Assembly (NCBI GenBank): GCA_003116995.1
Contig: BDSL01000122.1
Span: forward strand, 1 to 64,000
DNA length: 64,000 nucleotides
Origin: Yamagishiella unicocca
Taxonomy: Eukaryota; Chlorophyta; Chlorophyceae; Chlamydomonadales; Volvocaceae
Direction: 5' to 3'
The position numbers and the translations under genes are program-made. Every line of letters starts with the position of its first letter. Position 1 is the stretch's first letter. This document shows positions 44,178 to 56,900 of the stretch, piece by piece. A model generated the notes under the pieces. That model worked only from the letters and a program-made list of their open reading frames with translations, ran no database searches and was not told where the DNA came from.

Positions 44178-47100
44178 CTGCGGGGCGGGAGGGTTAAGGA
44201 AAACCCGTGTCCGCGCGGGATGGGATGGGGGAAGGGGAAGAGAACAACCCAATGAGCGGGGGGCCCAGGAGCAGGGGAGCCGTGAGGGCCAGCCAGCTGC
44301 AAGCCGCCAGAACACAGCAGTCGCAGCGGCAGGGGCAGCAGCAGCTAGGGAAGCAGGAGGCAGCAGGAGCAGCAGGAGCAGCAGGAGCAGCTAGGAAAGC
44401 AGGAGCAGCGGCAATAGCAGCAGCGCAGCAGGGGCCCTCACCCACCTGAATGTACTGCAGGCTGAAGCACCGCAATAGCGACTCCCGAAGCACCGCCGCC
44501 GCCGCCGCCCCCGGCACGTCGCGCCCGTAGCCCCTGCCCACTCGCGCCGCGTGCAACGCCGCCGCAGCCAGGCTGGGCTTGGCGCCCGGTCCGCCTCCCG
44601 CAACGCCACCTGCACCTCCCGCCGTGCCGCCGCCGCCGCCGGCTGCTGCTGCTGCTGCTGCAGTGGTGGCGGACGTGTCGAGCCAGTAGTCGAGGTTGAG
44701 GCCGCAGAGGGGCGCTAGGGCGTCCAGGAGGGCCATCCAGGAGGGGGATGCGGACAGTCCCCCCGCGCTGCGCGCGGGTGGGTTTGCCGCCGCCGGTCCG
44801 GGCACTGACCCCACTCGAGAGGGCTTGGCGGCGCCTGCGCCGGCGGTGGCGGTGGCGGTGGTCAGAGCAGCAGCCGGAGCAGCGGCGGCCCTGGGCACCG
44901 CCGCCGGTGCACCGATGGGGATCGTGGCTTGCTGTTGTTGTTGCTGCTGCGCCTGGCGTGTCTGTACGTGCGGCTGATGGGAGGTGCCCACGACGACGCC
45001 GCCGCTACCGACGTTGGCAACGCCAGCCGGCCCCGCCTCTGCCCCTGTCCCCTCCTCTGCCCCTGTCTCCGCCGATGCCTGTCGCTGCTGCTCTCTGGCC
45101 TCGACGACACCCGTCGGAGCGCCATCGGCGTCTTCGGTTTCCATCCTAGCGGCCGGACCAGCCTCCCCTTCGAGTCCGGTTGCTGCCTCCGCCTCCGCCG
45201 CTGCCTCCGCCTCCGCTGCTGACGCCGCTTCCGCTTCCGCCGCTTCCGCCGCTTCCGCCGCTGCAGCCGCTTCCGCCGCTGCAGCCGCTTCCGCCGCTGC
45301 AGCCGCTTCCGCTGCTGCAGCCGCCTCCGCTGCTGCAGCCGCTTCCGCCGCTGCTGCCTCCGCCGCCGCGGCTTCCGCCGCCTCCGCCTCCGCCTCTGCC
45401 GCCCGCAGGAGCACCTGCATCCTCTCCTCCAGCACACCTAGGAGCCACGTCTCAGGAAGACCCGGAGCGCCCGCTTCGGCCGCTGACGGCGCCGCCGCCG
45501 CCCCGCCGCCGGCCGCCGCCGCCACCGCCGCCGCCCCCCGGGTCGCCACTTCGTTCGCCACGTCAGTCAGCGACAGCCCAACGGCGCTGCACGCTGCGGC
45601 GGCGGCGCCGGTGGCCATGAGCCCCAGCGACAGTGTCGCGAGATCCCGGATGTACGGCATCTTGTCGGACGTGCCGTACAGTACGGAGACGGCGGCCTGC
45701 AGGGTGGCTAGGTCGCTGCGCTCCCAAGACACCTGGACACGTCAGCAGCAGGTGTGTTTGGGGGAGGGGATCCGGCATTCAAACCACGATCTGGACCTGG
45801 ATCTGGATCGTGGTGACCTCTCCCCCTGCCCTCCCTCTCACCCGCATATGGTGACCCCTCTCCCCCTGCCCTCCCTCTCACCCGCATGTAGAGCGCCAGG
45901 CACTTGCGCAGCGCCGTGACGTGCTCCCGCTCCCCCTCCTCCAGCCCGTGGCCGACCACCACCTGATGACTCATCAGCGACCCCGCCCCGTGCCGCAGTG
46001 GAAGGCAGCGGGAGGGACAAGGCACACGGGGTAAGAGCGCGCAGCGGGAGGTGGAGGCTGGCGAGGGTTAGGCAGCCAGCCTCCAGGGGCAGACGCTGTT
46101 CGGGCCAAGGGAAGCCCGCGCTGCTTTTCTTCTTTTCTTAAGAGCTACGTGCCTGCACCAGTTAGCAACTGCTTTGCCGGTTGGGTACGCATCCGCTTAA
46201 CATGCCCGTATGCCTAAGTGCCCCGCCCCTCCCTTGACCCTCCCCGCCCGGTCTTTTTCGGACATCCACGGGTTTCCCTCGAACCCCGCCCCCCAACAAG
46301 TACGCACCAACCCCTGCGGCCCCTCCCCCCCTGAAGCCACGGATTGTATACACCCCCCCTGGAGCAACCCTCTCGCACCTCCGGCTCCACTGCCCACAGC
46401 ACCTTCGGCAGGTGCCGCCGCCGGTCCCCGGCCTGCGGCTCCGCCTCCGCCCCCGGCTCCGAGCCGGACTGGTGGCCCCGGCCCTCCGCCCGCAGGTGCG
46501 CGGCCCTCCCATCAGCATCCGCCCCTGGCTGTGGCTCCGCTCGTGCACCCAATCCACCGGCTTGGTTCTCGCCCTGCTGCTGCTGCTGTTGGTGTTGGCG
46601 TTGTGTTTCTTGTTGGTGTTCTCCAGGCTGCTGCCGCTCCGCACCCCGCACGTCCTGCCCCGCCTGCGGCGTCCCCCGCCGCCGCCGCTTCCAAGGCCGC
46701 TCCGCCCCCTTGTCCCGCTCCTCCTCCTCCTCCTCCTCCTCCGCCGCCGCCGCCCCCTCGCGCTGCACGCTGCGCTCCCGGCTGGCGTCCCGGCTGCCCT
46801 CCCGCCCCTTCTGCTGCTCCTGCGCTCCTGCGGCCTTTTCCTGACCCGCATCTCTGTCGTGATCCGGATCCTGATCCTGATCCTGATCCTGATCCGGATC
46901 CTGATCCGGATCCGGATCCTGGTCGTCCTGTGAGTCCACCGGGTTCCCTTGCTCCGCTGCAGCAGCTCCTCGCCCGCCCCCACCCCGGCCGCCGCTCCGG
47001 CCGCGGCCCCGCCCCTGGCTCCTCACACCCCCCTTGAGGCCCTGCACCGAGGAGCTCTCCTTCTCGGCCGCGCCTGCAGGCGGTCCCTGCGCCTGCTGCG

Positions 47101-50100
47101 GTGGCTGCTGCGCCTGCTGCGGCACATTTGGTTGCTGCTGCTGCGGCGGCTGCTGCGGCTGCTGCTGCGGCTGCTGCGGTGGCTGCGGTGGCTGCTCCGG
47201 CACATTTGGTTGCTGCTGCTGCTGTTGTTGCTGCTGCTGCCGATTCTGCCTCTGGCCCGCGGCGCGAGCTGCCGCAGCCGCCTTGCGCCGAATCTGTCCG
47301 AAGCCGCGGTCGTTGACCCGGCCGACGTTGAGGGCGAAGGCGGCGCGACCGCGCGAGGGAGTGAAGAGCGGCCGCAGCTGCACCTCCGCCTCCTCCGGCC
47401 GCCCCAGCCACAGCTCCGAGCGGGCCAGGTAGTACCTGCGGCGGCGGAGAGAGAGCCACAACGTGACGCCAGACGTGTTATTATCATCACGTGCTGTTGA
47501 TCATGCCGTTCAGGATGCCAACTGGTCCGCCCTTGTGATGTGAGGCGTGTAAAGAGGCCTTATGCAGGGCCGCTGGCTACCCTTAGGGAGGGCGGACGGT
47601 GGGGCGTGAGGGCTCATTCTGAGCCCTCCGCAAGGGCCCTCTGACATGTAGAGAAAAACAACGAGGGCAACGACGAGGGCAACGACGAGGGCAACAACGA
47701 GGGCAACAACGAGGGCAACAACGAGGGCAACAACGAGGGCAACAACGAGGGCAACAACGAGGGCAACGACGAGGGCAACGACGAGGGCGAGTCCTTCCCT
47801 CCCGTCCTCCTCCTCCTCCTCCCTCCTGCCAGGGGCGCACACTGGCGGGGTTGAGCGCACCTGGCTGGGTGGTAGTGGTGGTGCTCCTTGCCCGGCTTGT
47901 ACGAACGTACGGCAAAGTGCAGGGCCTGGCGGGCGTCATCGATTAGCAGCTCCTGCGGCGGGGGGGCAGGTAGGGTATCGTCAGAGCGGGGGGTGCCGCG
48001 GATGAAAATGGGGTGGAGAGTCGCATCGTCGCCACCCGCCGGGCGGTGGGGGTCGGCGCCATGGAGCTTCCGGGACAACTCAAGTTCGCCGGGAGCCGGA
48101 GGGCGTGCCTGGTGGACTTCCCACACTGTGCATTAAGCGCGTGTCTACCATATCAACCGTGGTAACTGTTCTGGAGTACGGAAGTAGGGGGCCCGCACAT
48201 CACGTCACATCACATCACACCACATCACACCACATCACACCACATCACACCACATCACACCACATCACACCACATCACACCACATCACACCACATCACAC
48301 CACATCACACCACATCACACCACATCACACCACATCACACCACATCACACCACATCACACCACATCACACCACATCACACCACATCACACCACATCACAC
48401 CACATAACATCAGGTCACCCCCTCCCCCCCACGTCCGGCCCATCGCATCCTACCTCTCCGCATCCCCCCACGTCCACCGCACCGATCGGGCCAAGTGCAG
48501 CGCCGCCCTCCTAAGTGCACACGGCAGCCCTCCCCGCGAACGGCACAGCACAGCTGGACGCAGCACGGGGCAGCCACCCCCCCTGCCCACCGGGTCTTTA
48601 CGCCCCCTCCCCCCTGCCCGGCCGCACCGTCAGCTCCTGCTCCGTCAGCTGCTGCTCCATCAGCTCCTCCACCGGTGTCATTCCGCGCCCCGTCTGGCTG
48701 CCTCCGTAGCCAGCAGTAGCTGCACCAGGACCAGGACCTGCTGCACCAGGCTGGACCTCCGGACCGCCTGCTACTGCCGTCTCCACCGCCGCCGCCGGTA
48801 GGGACAACCTCCCCGCCAGGACCGGGGCCGGCAAGCCGCTCCTCGAGTCGGCGGCGGCGGGGTGCAGTCGCAGCGCGAGGCGGCGCTGGAAGCAGTACCT
48901 GTACGACCCGTACGTGGTGGACGAGCCACAGCCGAAGCGGTTAGAGGCAGGCCGTACGCACACAGCACGGTAGGCCCGACGGCATACACGTTGATACGGC
49001 AGTATAACCGTTTTACAGGTATAATCCCGTGCTCATGATCATACTGGAGCTCTCGAAGGTGTCATCCGGTGAAACCAGTAAAGATAATCGCCAAAGGGGC
49101 CTTATGCGCACCGTCGTGGACCGTGTTGATGAGCTGCTACGCGCCGCGCCTGATGCATTCGAACAACCCACACCGACACCCATACCCGACACCACCAACA
49201 CCAACACCAACATCGAAGCACTCACCTGCCACACAGCCTCAACACTTCCGCCCGCGCCTCCTGCTCCTCCTCGTCCTCCCGCTCTTCTCCGGCGTCAAGT
49301 CGCCGCCGCTGCTGCGCCGCCGCCGCCGCCTTTGCCAGCCAGCTCAGCCGACGGCCGTGTAGCGCTACCAGCGGCACCAGCAGCCCGCCGCCGCCGTACT
49401 GCGGGTCCTCCGCCGCCAGCACCGCCGCCGCCGCCAGGTGGTCCAGGCAGCGGGAGCGCCACTCGGGGGCCTTACGCCGCGCCTCCACCAGGCCTTGGAA
49501 GTACTCGTACTGCCACTCGGCTGCGGGCAGATGGCAGAGCGCCGTAGCATAAGGCCCATGTGGATGTGGGGTCGGAGTCCAGGGACCAAGTGGGTCAGGG
49601 GGCCGACAGAGCAAAAGTGATAACAGAGCAGTCCGCACCACCCACCCACCCACCAACCAACCGGTGGCATGCATCTCAAAGCGTCTGTTCTAAACGGATT
49701 TTTCTCGCATCCACGGGTCTTCCTCGAAACCCACCCACCCACCGGTGGGTTTTCCTTCGCAACCCACCCACCGTCCAAGACAGCCGCCGCTCGAGCCCAC
49801 ATGTCCCCCGCGACGAGACACGCTGCCTGGTAGCGCCAGTCACGGCGGACCACCGAGGGCAGAGTGAGGCGGCCGCCGCCGCCAGTGGCGGTGGCGGCGG
49901 CGGCGGCGGCCTCGGTTGCTGCGTACTGCGCCGCCTCTGGCGGCGGCACCGCCGACGTCGACAAGACCGCTAACGGGCTGGCGCCGAGCGCCGCCGCCGC
50001 CGCCGCCGGCGCGTCCAGGACGGCCAAGGTGTCGTACAGCGGGTAGCACGGTACGACCATGTCGTAGTGCAGTACGGCGACGTGCTCCAGTCGGAAGCAG

Positions 50101-51832
50101 CGCGACTCGGGGTCTGGGTCCAGGCGGACTGCTGCGACGGCTGCCCGCACCTGAAGACATACCCAGGGGGGTTTCGAGGAAGACCCGTGGATGGGGGGGG
50201 GAGGGGGGAGAAGATCTGGTTACACGACCGGGGCGGCAGGGTTCGAGGGAAACCCGTGGATGTCCGAAAAAATCGTTTAAAACAGAAGTTACCGGGGCGG
50301 CAGGGGGGGGACGTCCGGCATGTGGGTATTCATGGGTTGGCGGCCGGCCCGCCCATCCTCACTCGTCCACATGCTGGAGCCCCAACTCGCCCCCTCCCCT
50401 TCCTCCTCCCGACCTCCTCGCCAACTTGTCGACCCACGGGTCCCTACCCCCCCAACGCACCGCCATGCCCCACAGCCGCGCAAGCTGCGCCTGCGCCTGG
50501 ACGGCCGCGCCGTGCCGCGCTCCGAAACCGCCACCCGGCTCCAGGTGCAGCGCGGCTTCTTGCAGCAAACGCCTGCGGGAGGCGGACGACACGCGCGAAT
50601 TGTACGGCAAAGCGCGCACGTCAGGACGTACGGCACGCGCGGTACGGCAGCAGCAGCAGCAGCGGCAGCAGCTGGAAGGAGTGGAGGGCGTCTACGACAC
50701 ATGACATATGATACATGACACATCGTTAAGTGGCGGCGTGTAATCCGTGCCGCACAGAACCCGTGCCGTACAGAACCCGTGCCGTACAGAAACTGAAGCA
50801 CTGCCTCGCCTTGCGCGGCGGCCCACCAAGACGCGACACAAATCCGAGTGCGTCGTGTATGCTGCCCCCCCCGTTGCCACGTGGCCCTGACGTGTCCCGC
50901 TCGGTCAAGCCCCGCGGGGGGTTTCGAAGAAGACACGTGGATGGGGGTTTCGAGGAAGACCCGTGGATGCGAGAAAACACCGTTGGGGGTTTTACTCACT
51001 TGACCGCCTCCGTGTACAGCCCCTGGAGCGCCCCCCAGGACTGCAGCCTCAGCGGGCTGAGCGCCAGGTCGGAGAGAACCACGGACGCGTCGGCAGCCAG
51101 CTGGGTGGCCGCGTCGCTGCCTGGCGACATGAGGCTGGCGGCGGCAGAGGCGGCGGCGGAGGAGGCGGCGCTGCTCCTCTGCTGCTGGTGTTGGGGCTGC
51201 TCGCCCAGCCCGCGCGCGCGCAGCAGGCAGAAATAGAGCCAGCGGTGGACCTGGGGCGAGGGGAAGGGTTCGAGGAAGACCCGTGGAGGCGAGATAAACC
51301 GTTTAGGAAAGACGTTTCGAGGTGCATGCTGGAGAACTTGGTTGAGGATACGTAAGACGAAGGTCGTATGTCGACCTTCGGCGGATAAGGAGCGAGGGGA
51401 AGGAAGCGGTGGTAGGAGGCTGGAGGAAGAATCGGACGCAGGAAGCGGGAGGAAGCAGCGGGAGGAGGTAGCGGAGGCAGGAAGCGGGAGGAGGCGGCGG
51501 GAGGAGGCGTCCCAATAGACTCGACGCAGCTACCGTTGGGCGGACAGCGGCTCTTGGAGCTGGGAAAGCCGAGCGAGGTGCCGGGACACGGAAGAAGTGA
51601 GGGCTGGCGACAGCGGTGACGCAACCCGACGGGGTGCCGTACATTACCCCACCCCCCAACACCGCACGCCCTCCCCTCCCCCCATCCCAGCCACGGGTCT
51701 TCCTCCCCTCCCCCCATCCGAGCCAGGCCGGATCGGGCCCCCGGCATACCTCCAACAGCGGATCCGCCCGCCGCTGCTGCCGCTGCTCCGCCACAAACCA
51801 GCTGCCGGGCCCCGTCTCCCTCGCCCTCGCCG

Positions 51833-51864
<32 letters not shown>

Positions 51865-53894
51865 TCCGCGGCCGCTTCGGGTGCGGCGGCGCCGGGCGCC
51901 GCTTCCGGCCCCCGCCCTCCCGCCGCCAGCCGCGCTCGCCTCTCCCCCTCCCCATCACTAGCATCACCACTGATGACCATGACATCAGCCGGCAGCGAAC
52001 CCTCCCTCCGCTCCCCATGAACAGTGGCCAACGGGGGCAAAGACGACCGAGACGGCGGCGGCGGCGGCGCCGCCGCCGCGGCGACCTTGGGCGGTTGGTT
52101 CAACCACCTCGGCAGGTGTTGGTCTGGGTCCAGTGCCAGCAGGAGGCTGTCCAGCCGCTGGTCTTCCACGAAGCGGCGGGCGCAGCTGCCGGACAGGATG
52201 GACTCAGGGAGGGGCGGCAGGGTTTTTTGCAGGAAGTCCAGGGTGGGCGTGAGGCCCTGCGGGGTGCAGGGGCGAAGGGGCGAAGGGGCGGGGGAGCGAC
52301 GCGGGGGGCGTTACCGGGCAGCACACATACAACCGAGGAACAGGCAGAACGTCGGAAGGCTACCCATCCTGCCCATACGGCCCCAAACGCCTGCGAGCGT
52401 TACCGCACCACCCGTCACGTCCCGTGGTTGCGAAAGGAGTGGACGTGTACACTGATGACGTGTACACCGATGACGTGTACACCGATGACGTGTACACCGA
52501 TGACGTGTACACCGATGACACGGGCGCTCAGAGGGACCCAGGTAGGGGTAGGGGCTAAAACACACACCCCGCATCCTGCACCCCGCACAACGCGCCTGCA
52601 GCTGCGTCAAGAAACCCGCCGCCATGGCCTCCGCCGCCTCGGCCGGCAGCCCCGGCACCGCCGGCGGCTCCGCCAGCACCGCTGCGTGCGGCCCCGCGAT
52701 GCGCCACAGCAGCAGCGCGTCCTCCATGCGGGGCACGAAGGGTTTATCGACGGCCTCCGTCGCGGCAGCGGCCTCGGCAGCAGCCTGCGCGGCACTCGGA
52801 GCCAGGGGTTCAGGGTTTTAGAGGTTTTTCAGGGTTGTTAGGGTCAGGTGGGATGGGTTCGGCGCGCGGCGAAAGACAAGGAGGTAACGAGGTGGCAATG
52901 GGTTGTGATGCGCAAAAGCTCTGCGAAGCGGCAAGCAGTGAGCCCGCAAGCTATGACCCCGAGGTGGGTTGTATGGTGAGGTGCCCCAGTGCGGCGAGGT
53001 GAGGTGCCCCAGTGCGGCGAGGTGAGGTGCCCCAGTGCGGCGAGGTGAGGTGCCCCAGTGCGGCGAGGTGAGGTGCCCCAGTGCGGCGAGGTGAGGTGCC
53101 CCAGTGCGGCGAGGTGAGGTGCCCCAGTGCGGCGAGGTCGCACTTCCACACCCACCGTTGCAGTAGTCAGGCCAAAGCCCCAGCTGCCGTCCCGCCAGGG
53201 GAAGTCCACTCCGAACAGCAGCCACAGCAGCTGCGCCTGCGCGCCACACAGCCGCCGCAGCAGCGCAACGCGCCGCTCCGCCTCCGCCAGGGCCCCCGCA
53301 GCTGCTGGCGGCCGGGGACCAGAGGAGCCCTGCGCCGCGGCGGCGGCGGCGGCGGCGCCGGCTCCGCCACCCGCCGCCGCTTCCAGCGCCAGCAGCACCC
53401 CCGCGGCGGCCTTCAGCGGCGGCAGCGATTCGAGGTCCCCTAGCGCCGCCAAACCGGCGGCCGGGATGGGCAGCTGCAGCGGCCCCCCGGCGCCAGGCGC
53501 AGCACCCGCATGGGCTGCCGCTGCACCATGACGGAAGGCCGCTGCGGTGTCATCCGCAGTACGGGGGACGCCAACCCGAGCACCAGCACCCGACGCCTCC
53601 GCGGCGGCAGTAGCACCGGCAGCGGCGGCGCGGGCGGCTCCGCTGCCCCCTGCGCCGTCGTCGTTGTCCCCGTCGCTCCCCTCGTCGCTCTCACCCTCCG
53701 CCTCCCGCCAGTCCAGCACCTGGACCGCCATAAGGCCCGGCCAGCAGGAGCCATCCAGATGGTACGGCAGTGCCTCGGCCCCCTCGTCCTCGCCCCAATC
53801 TCCAGCTCCTTGCACCTCGTTGTGGCTACCAGCTGCATCCGGGGTTGCCGCCGCCGCACCGGGACCTCCAGCCCCATCAGCGCGGTTGCCGCCA

Positions 53895-53959
<65 letters not shown>

Positions 53960-56900
53960 CGCGAGCGCCTCATCCGAGCACCGCCACAGCGAGCCGACGG
54001 TGCCGCCGGCCAACACGTCCACGTGCGGCTGTAGCATCTGAAGGGCCTCCCGCAGGAACGGCAGTAGCTCCCACGGCGCGGCCGAGGATGCCATGGCGGT
54101 CGCCGCCGCCGCCACGGCGGCCGACTGCGGCGGCGGCGCCGCCGCCACATTCCCCGCCGCTACTGCTACTGCCAGGCCGGGACGGCTGCAGCAGAGGACC
54201 GTAGCTATCCCAGTAACTAGGCTGTAGCAGGCCTCGGCTGAGGCTCCGCCGCCGCCGCCGCTGCTGCCGGCGGCAGCGGCCTGGGTATCCAACCGGTTGC
54301 ATGCCAGGATGCCCAGGCTCACGTCCAGCATAAGGCCCCGCAGGGCCCTGGCGAGTTGCAGACGGCTGTTGAGGCGGCTCAAGCCCGGTCCGCCGGTGGG
54401 GGCCACCGCGGCAGCTGCCGGGGGCTCCACCAGCACCGAAACCGTCTGGAGGGTCTGAAGGTACGACAGCAGCCGCAGCTGCAGCCGCCGTACCCAGGGC
54501 AGGCAAGCTGGGGGCAGCTCGTCGATGTCGGTGCCCGCGTCACCTGGCGGCGCCGCAGCGGGCGCGTCTCGGATACACGCCGCCGCCACAGCTGCCGCCG
54601 TGGCACCGTCTTCCCCAGCGGCGGCGCCGACCCTACCGCAGGCCCTCAGCGCCGCCACGCACTCCCGCACCTCGGCGGCAGCGCCGCGCAGCGTCGCCAC
54701 CGCCGTCGTGGCGGCGGCGAGCGACATGCTGCACGCCAGGGGCTCCATGGCTACTGCCACCACCCGGCGGAGGCTGTGGCACAGCAGCGCGAGGTCGCAG
54801 CGCAGCAGCAGCTGCTGGGCCGGCCGCAGCGCAGCACGCAGCGCACGGTACCTCTCGGCGGCGGCTTTCGCAGCGGCCTCTGCGGCAGCGGCCGCTGCCG
54901 CCTCAGCGGCGGCGGCGGCGGCGGCGGCCTCTACGGCGGCGGCCGCCTCGGCAGCGGCCGCTGCCGCCTCAGCGGCGGCGGCGGCGGCAGCAGCGGCGGC
55001 TGCAACCTCGGCAGCGGCCGCAACCTCAGCCGCAGCTGCTGCAGCTGCAGCCGCTGCATCGGGGGCCGCCTGGGCGGCTTCATCCTGCGCCCGATCCGCG
55101 TCATCCCCCACTGCAGCCATGTCCACATCCACAGCGGCATCAGGCCCATCTGTCTCCATGGGCGCCGCCGGCCCCCCGTCACCGCCTGGTACGGCCGCGG
55201 GCTGCTGGAGTGGCGGCTGTTGCTGCTCGGCAGCCGGGGGGCTAGCCATGCCAACAGCGTCAGCAGGCGCAGCTGCGGCAGCTGGAACCGCGCCCGCGTC
55301 CGGCGGGGCTGTTGCTGGCGCCGCAGCTCCGGAACCCGCCTTTTGTTGCGCCGGCAGCAGAGCGGCCGCGGTATCGCGCTGTTGCTGTTGACGCGGCGGC
55401 GCGTCTCCAACCGTTCTAGCCTGAGCCTGTGCCACCGGCACCGCCGCCGCCGGCGGTGCTGGCGAACGTGGCGGCGGCGGCGGCGGCGCCGCCGCCGCCG
55501 GCGGCGGCGCGGCCAGAGGCTGTAGCATCACCAGTAGGGAGGCCCTCAGCAGCTGCACCGCCCGCACCTGAACCTGGGCCTGGTTCCGAGCGACGGTCGT
55601 GTCGGCGGCGGCGGAAGTCTCACTGCCGCCGCCGGCCGCCGACGCTTGTACGGCAATGCTTGACGGCAAGTCCTCAATGTCGGGGGCCGCCGCCGCCGCC
55701 GCCGCCGCTTCAACCCCCGCCTCCATCGGCCGCGGCCGCGCCGGGAAGGCCACGTCCCGCAGCAGCCCCACTACCTGCTCGTGCTCGCCCGCCGCCGCTA
55801 GCTCCGCCGCCGCCGCCATGGTACGGAAGACGTCCAGAGCCCGTACTTTCGTCAGCGCCGCCGCCTTTGTCGGCGGTCGTATCGTGCTGCAGCCGGGCAG
55901 CGCCCAACACCCTGTCCAGCATTCCGTGCTGCTGCTGCTGCGATCCGCGCCGGCGGCAGCCGTGGCGGCGCTGCCGCCAGCGGCGGCGGCGGCGGCCGGC
56001 GGCTCCTCCGGCAGCATCTCGAGACACCTGCAGTAGCTTTCCTGCGCCTGCAACACCTGTGGTGTGCAGTGCAGAGTGTTGGGCGGGGAGGGCCTTATAA
56101 AGGACGATCGGCGCGGGTGCGAAAAGGCTCCTCTCCTCAAGCGGGCGGGGCCGATGGCGCAAGGCACATTGAGTAACACCGGCGCCCGACTTAAAACTTC
56201 GGTAGATAAGCACGATGTATGTGCGTAAAGTGTCATCCTCGCCCCCCATCCATCGTGCAACGCCGCTCCAAAGGCCACTGGTGCCCCTCCTCGCCCTTGT
56301 CGGCCGTGGATTCGCGGATTCTCTTCTCAAACCCTCGTCGCCCTCACCTTGTTTTCCCGCTCCAGCAGATGGCCTCGCAGCCAATAATACACGGACATAC
56401 CCCGGCGATGTTCCAGGAGCTGAGCGGCGCGGGCCTCCGCCGCCCCCGCCGCCACCTCCTCTTCGGCCTCCGCTGCCGCCGCCACCTCGTCGCCGCCGCG
56501 CGGCACAGACGCCGGCGGCGGCATTACACCCAGCAGCACCGCCGCCGCCAGCAGCCGCCTCAGGAGCTCCTCCACTCGCCTCCTGTGGTCATTCGCGTCC
56601 ATACGCATCAGGCCGTCAGCTGCAAGCCCGGCGGCGGCGGCCGCTGGGGCCGCCGCCGCCGCTGGGGCCGCCGGCGCCGCCGCGGCTCCCGGACTCACCG
56701 CCGCCGCCGCCGCTGCCGCGCCCTTCCCCTTTTGCTGCCGTGACTTAGTCGGGGACAACGTGGTCGCCAAGCCTTTATTCGGCTCCGGCCCACTGGCCGC
56801 CGGCGGCTCCGCGGGTCCGGCGGCGCTGCGCACCGGCTGCAACTGCAGCACCTGATCCAAATGGAGCGCCGCCAGCAGGCCCCAATGCGCCGCCGCCACC

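Noticed and set aside
43090..44394. 434-residue plus-strand reading frame
   Set aside because: It is antisense to a conserved CABIN1-like exon; its Ser/Cys/Ala runs are the complement of Gln/Ala codons.
44984..45919. Plus-strand Ser/Ala-rich frame
   Set aside because: Complement of the Ala/Glu repeats in the minus-strand CABIN1-like exon; no independent domain.
46200..47040. Plus-strand Pro-rich 275-residue frame
   Set aside because: Antisense to the CABIN1-like exon and intron; Pro/Ala/Ser runs only.
47510..47939. Minus-strand frames with VALVVALV or CCPR repeats
   Set aside because: Direct translations of the 12-bp intronic minisatellite.
52818..53155. Minus-strand frame encoding repeated TSPHWGTSPRRTGAPHLAAL
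   Set aside because: It is an intronic 23-bp minisatellite read through after a good GTGGGT donor.
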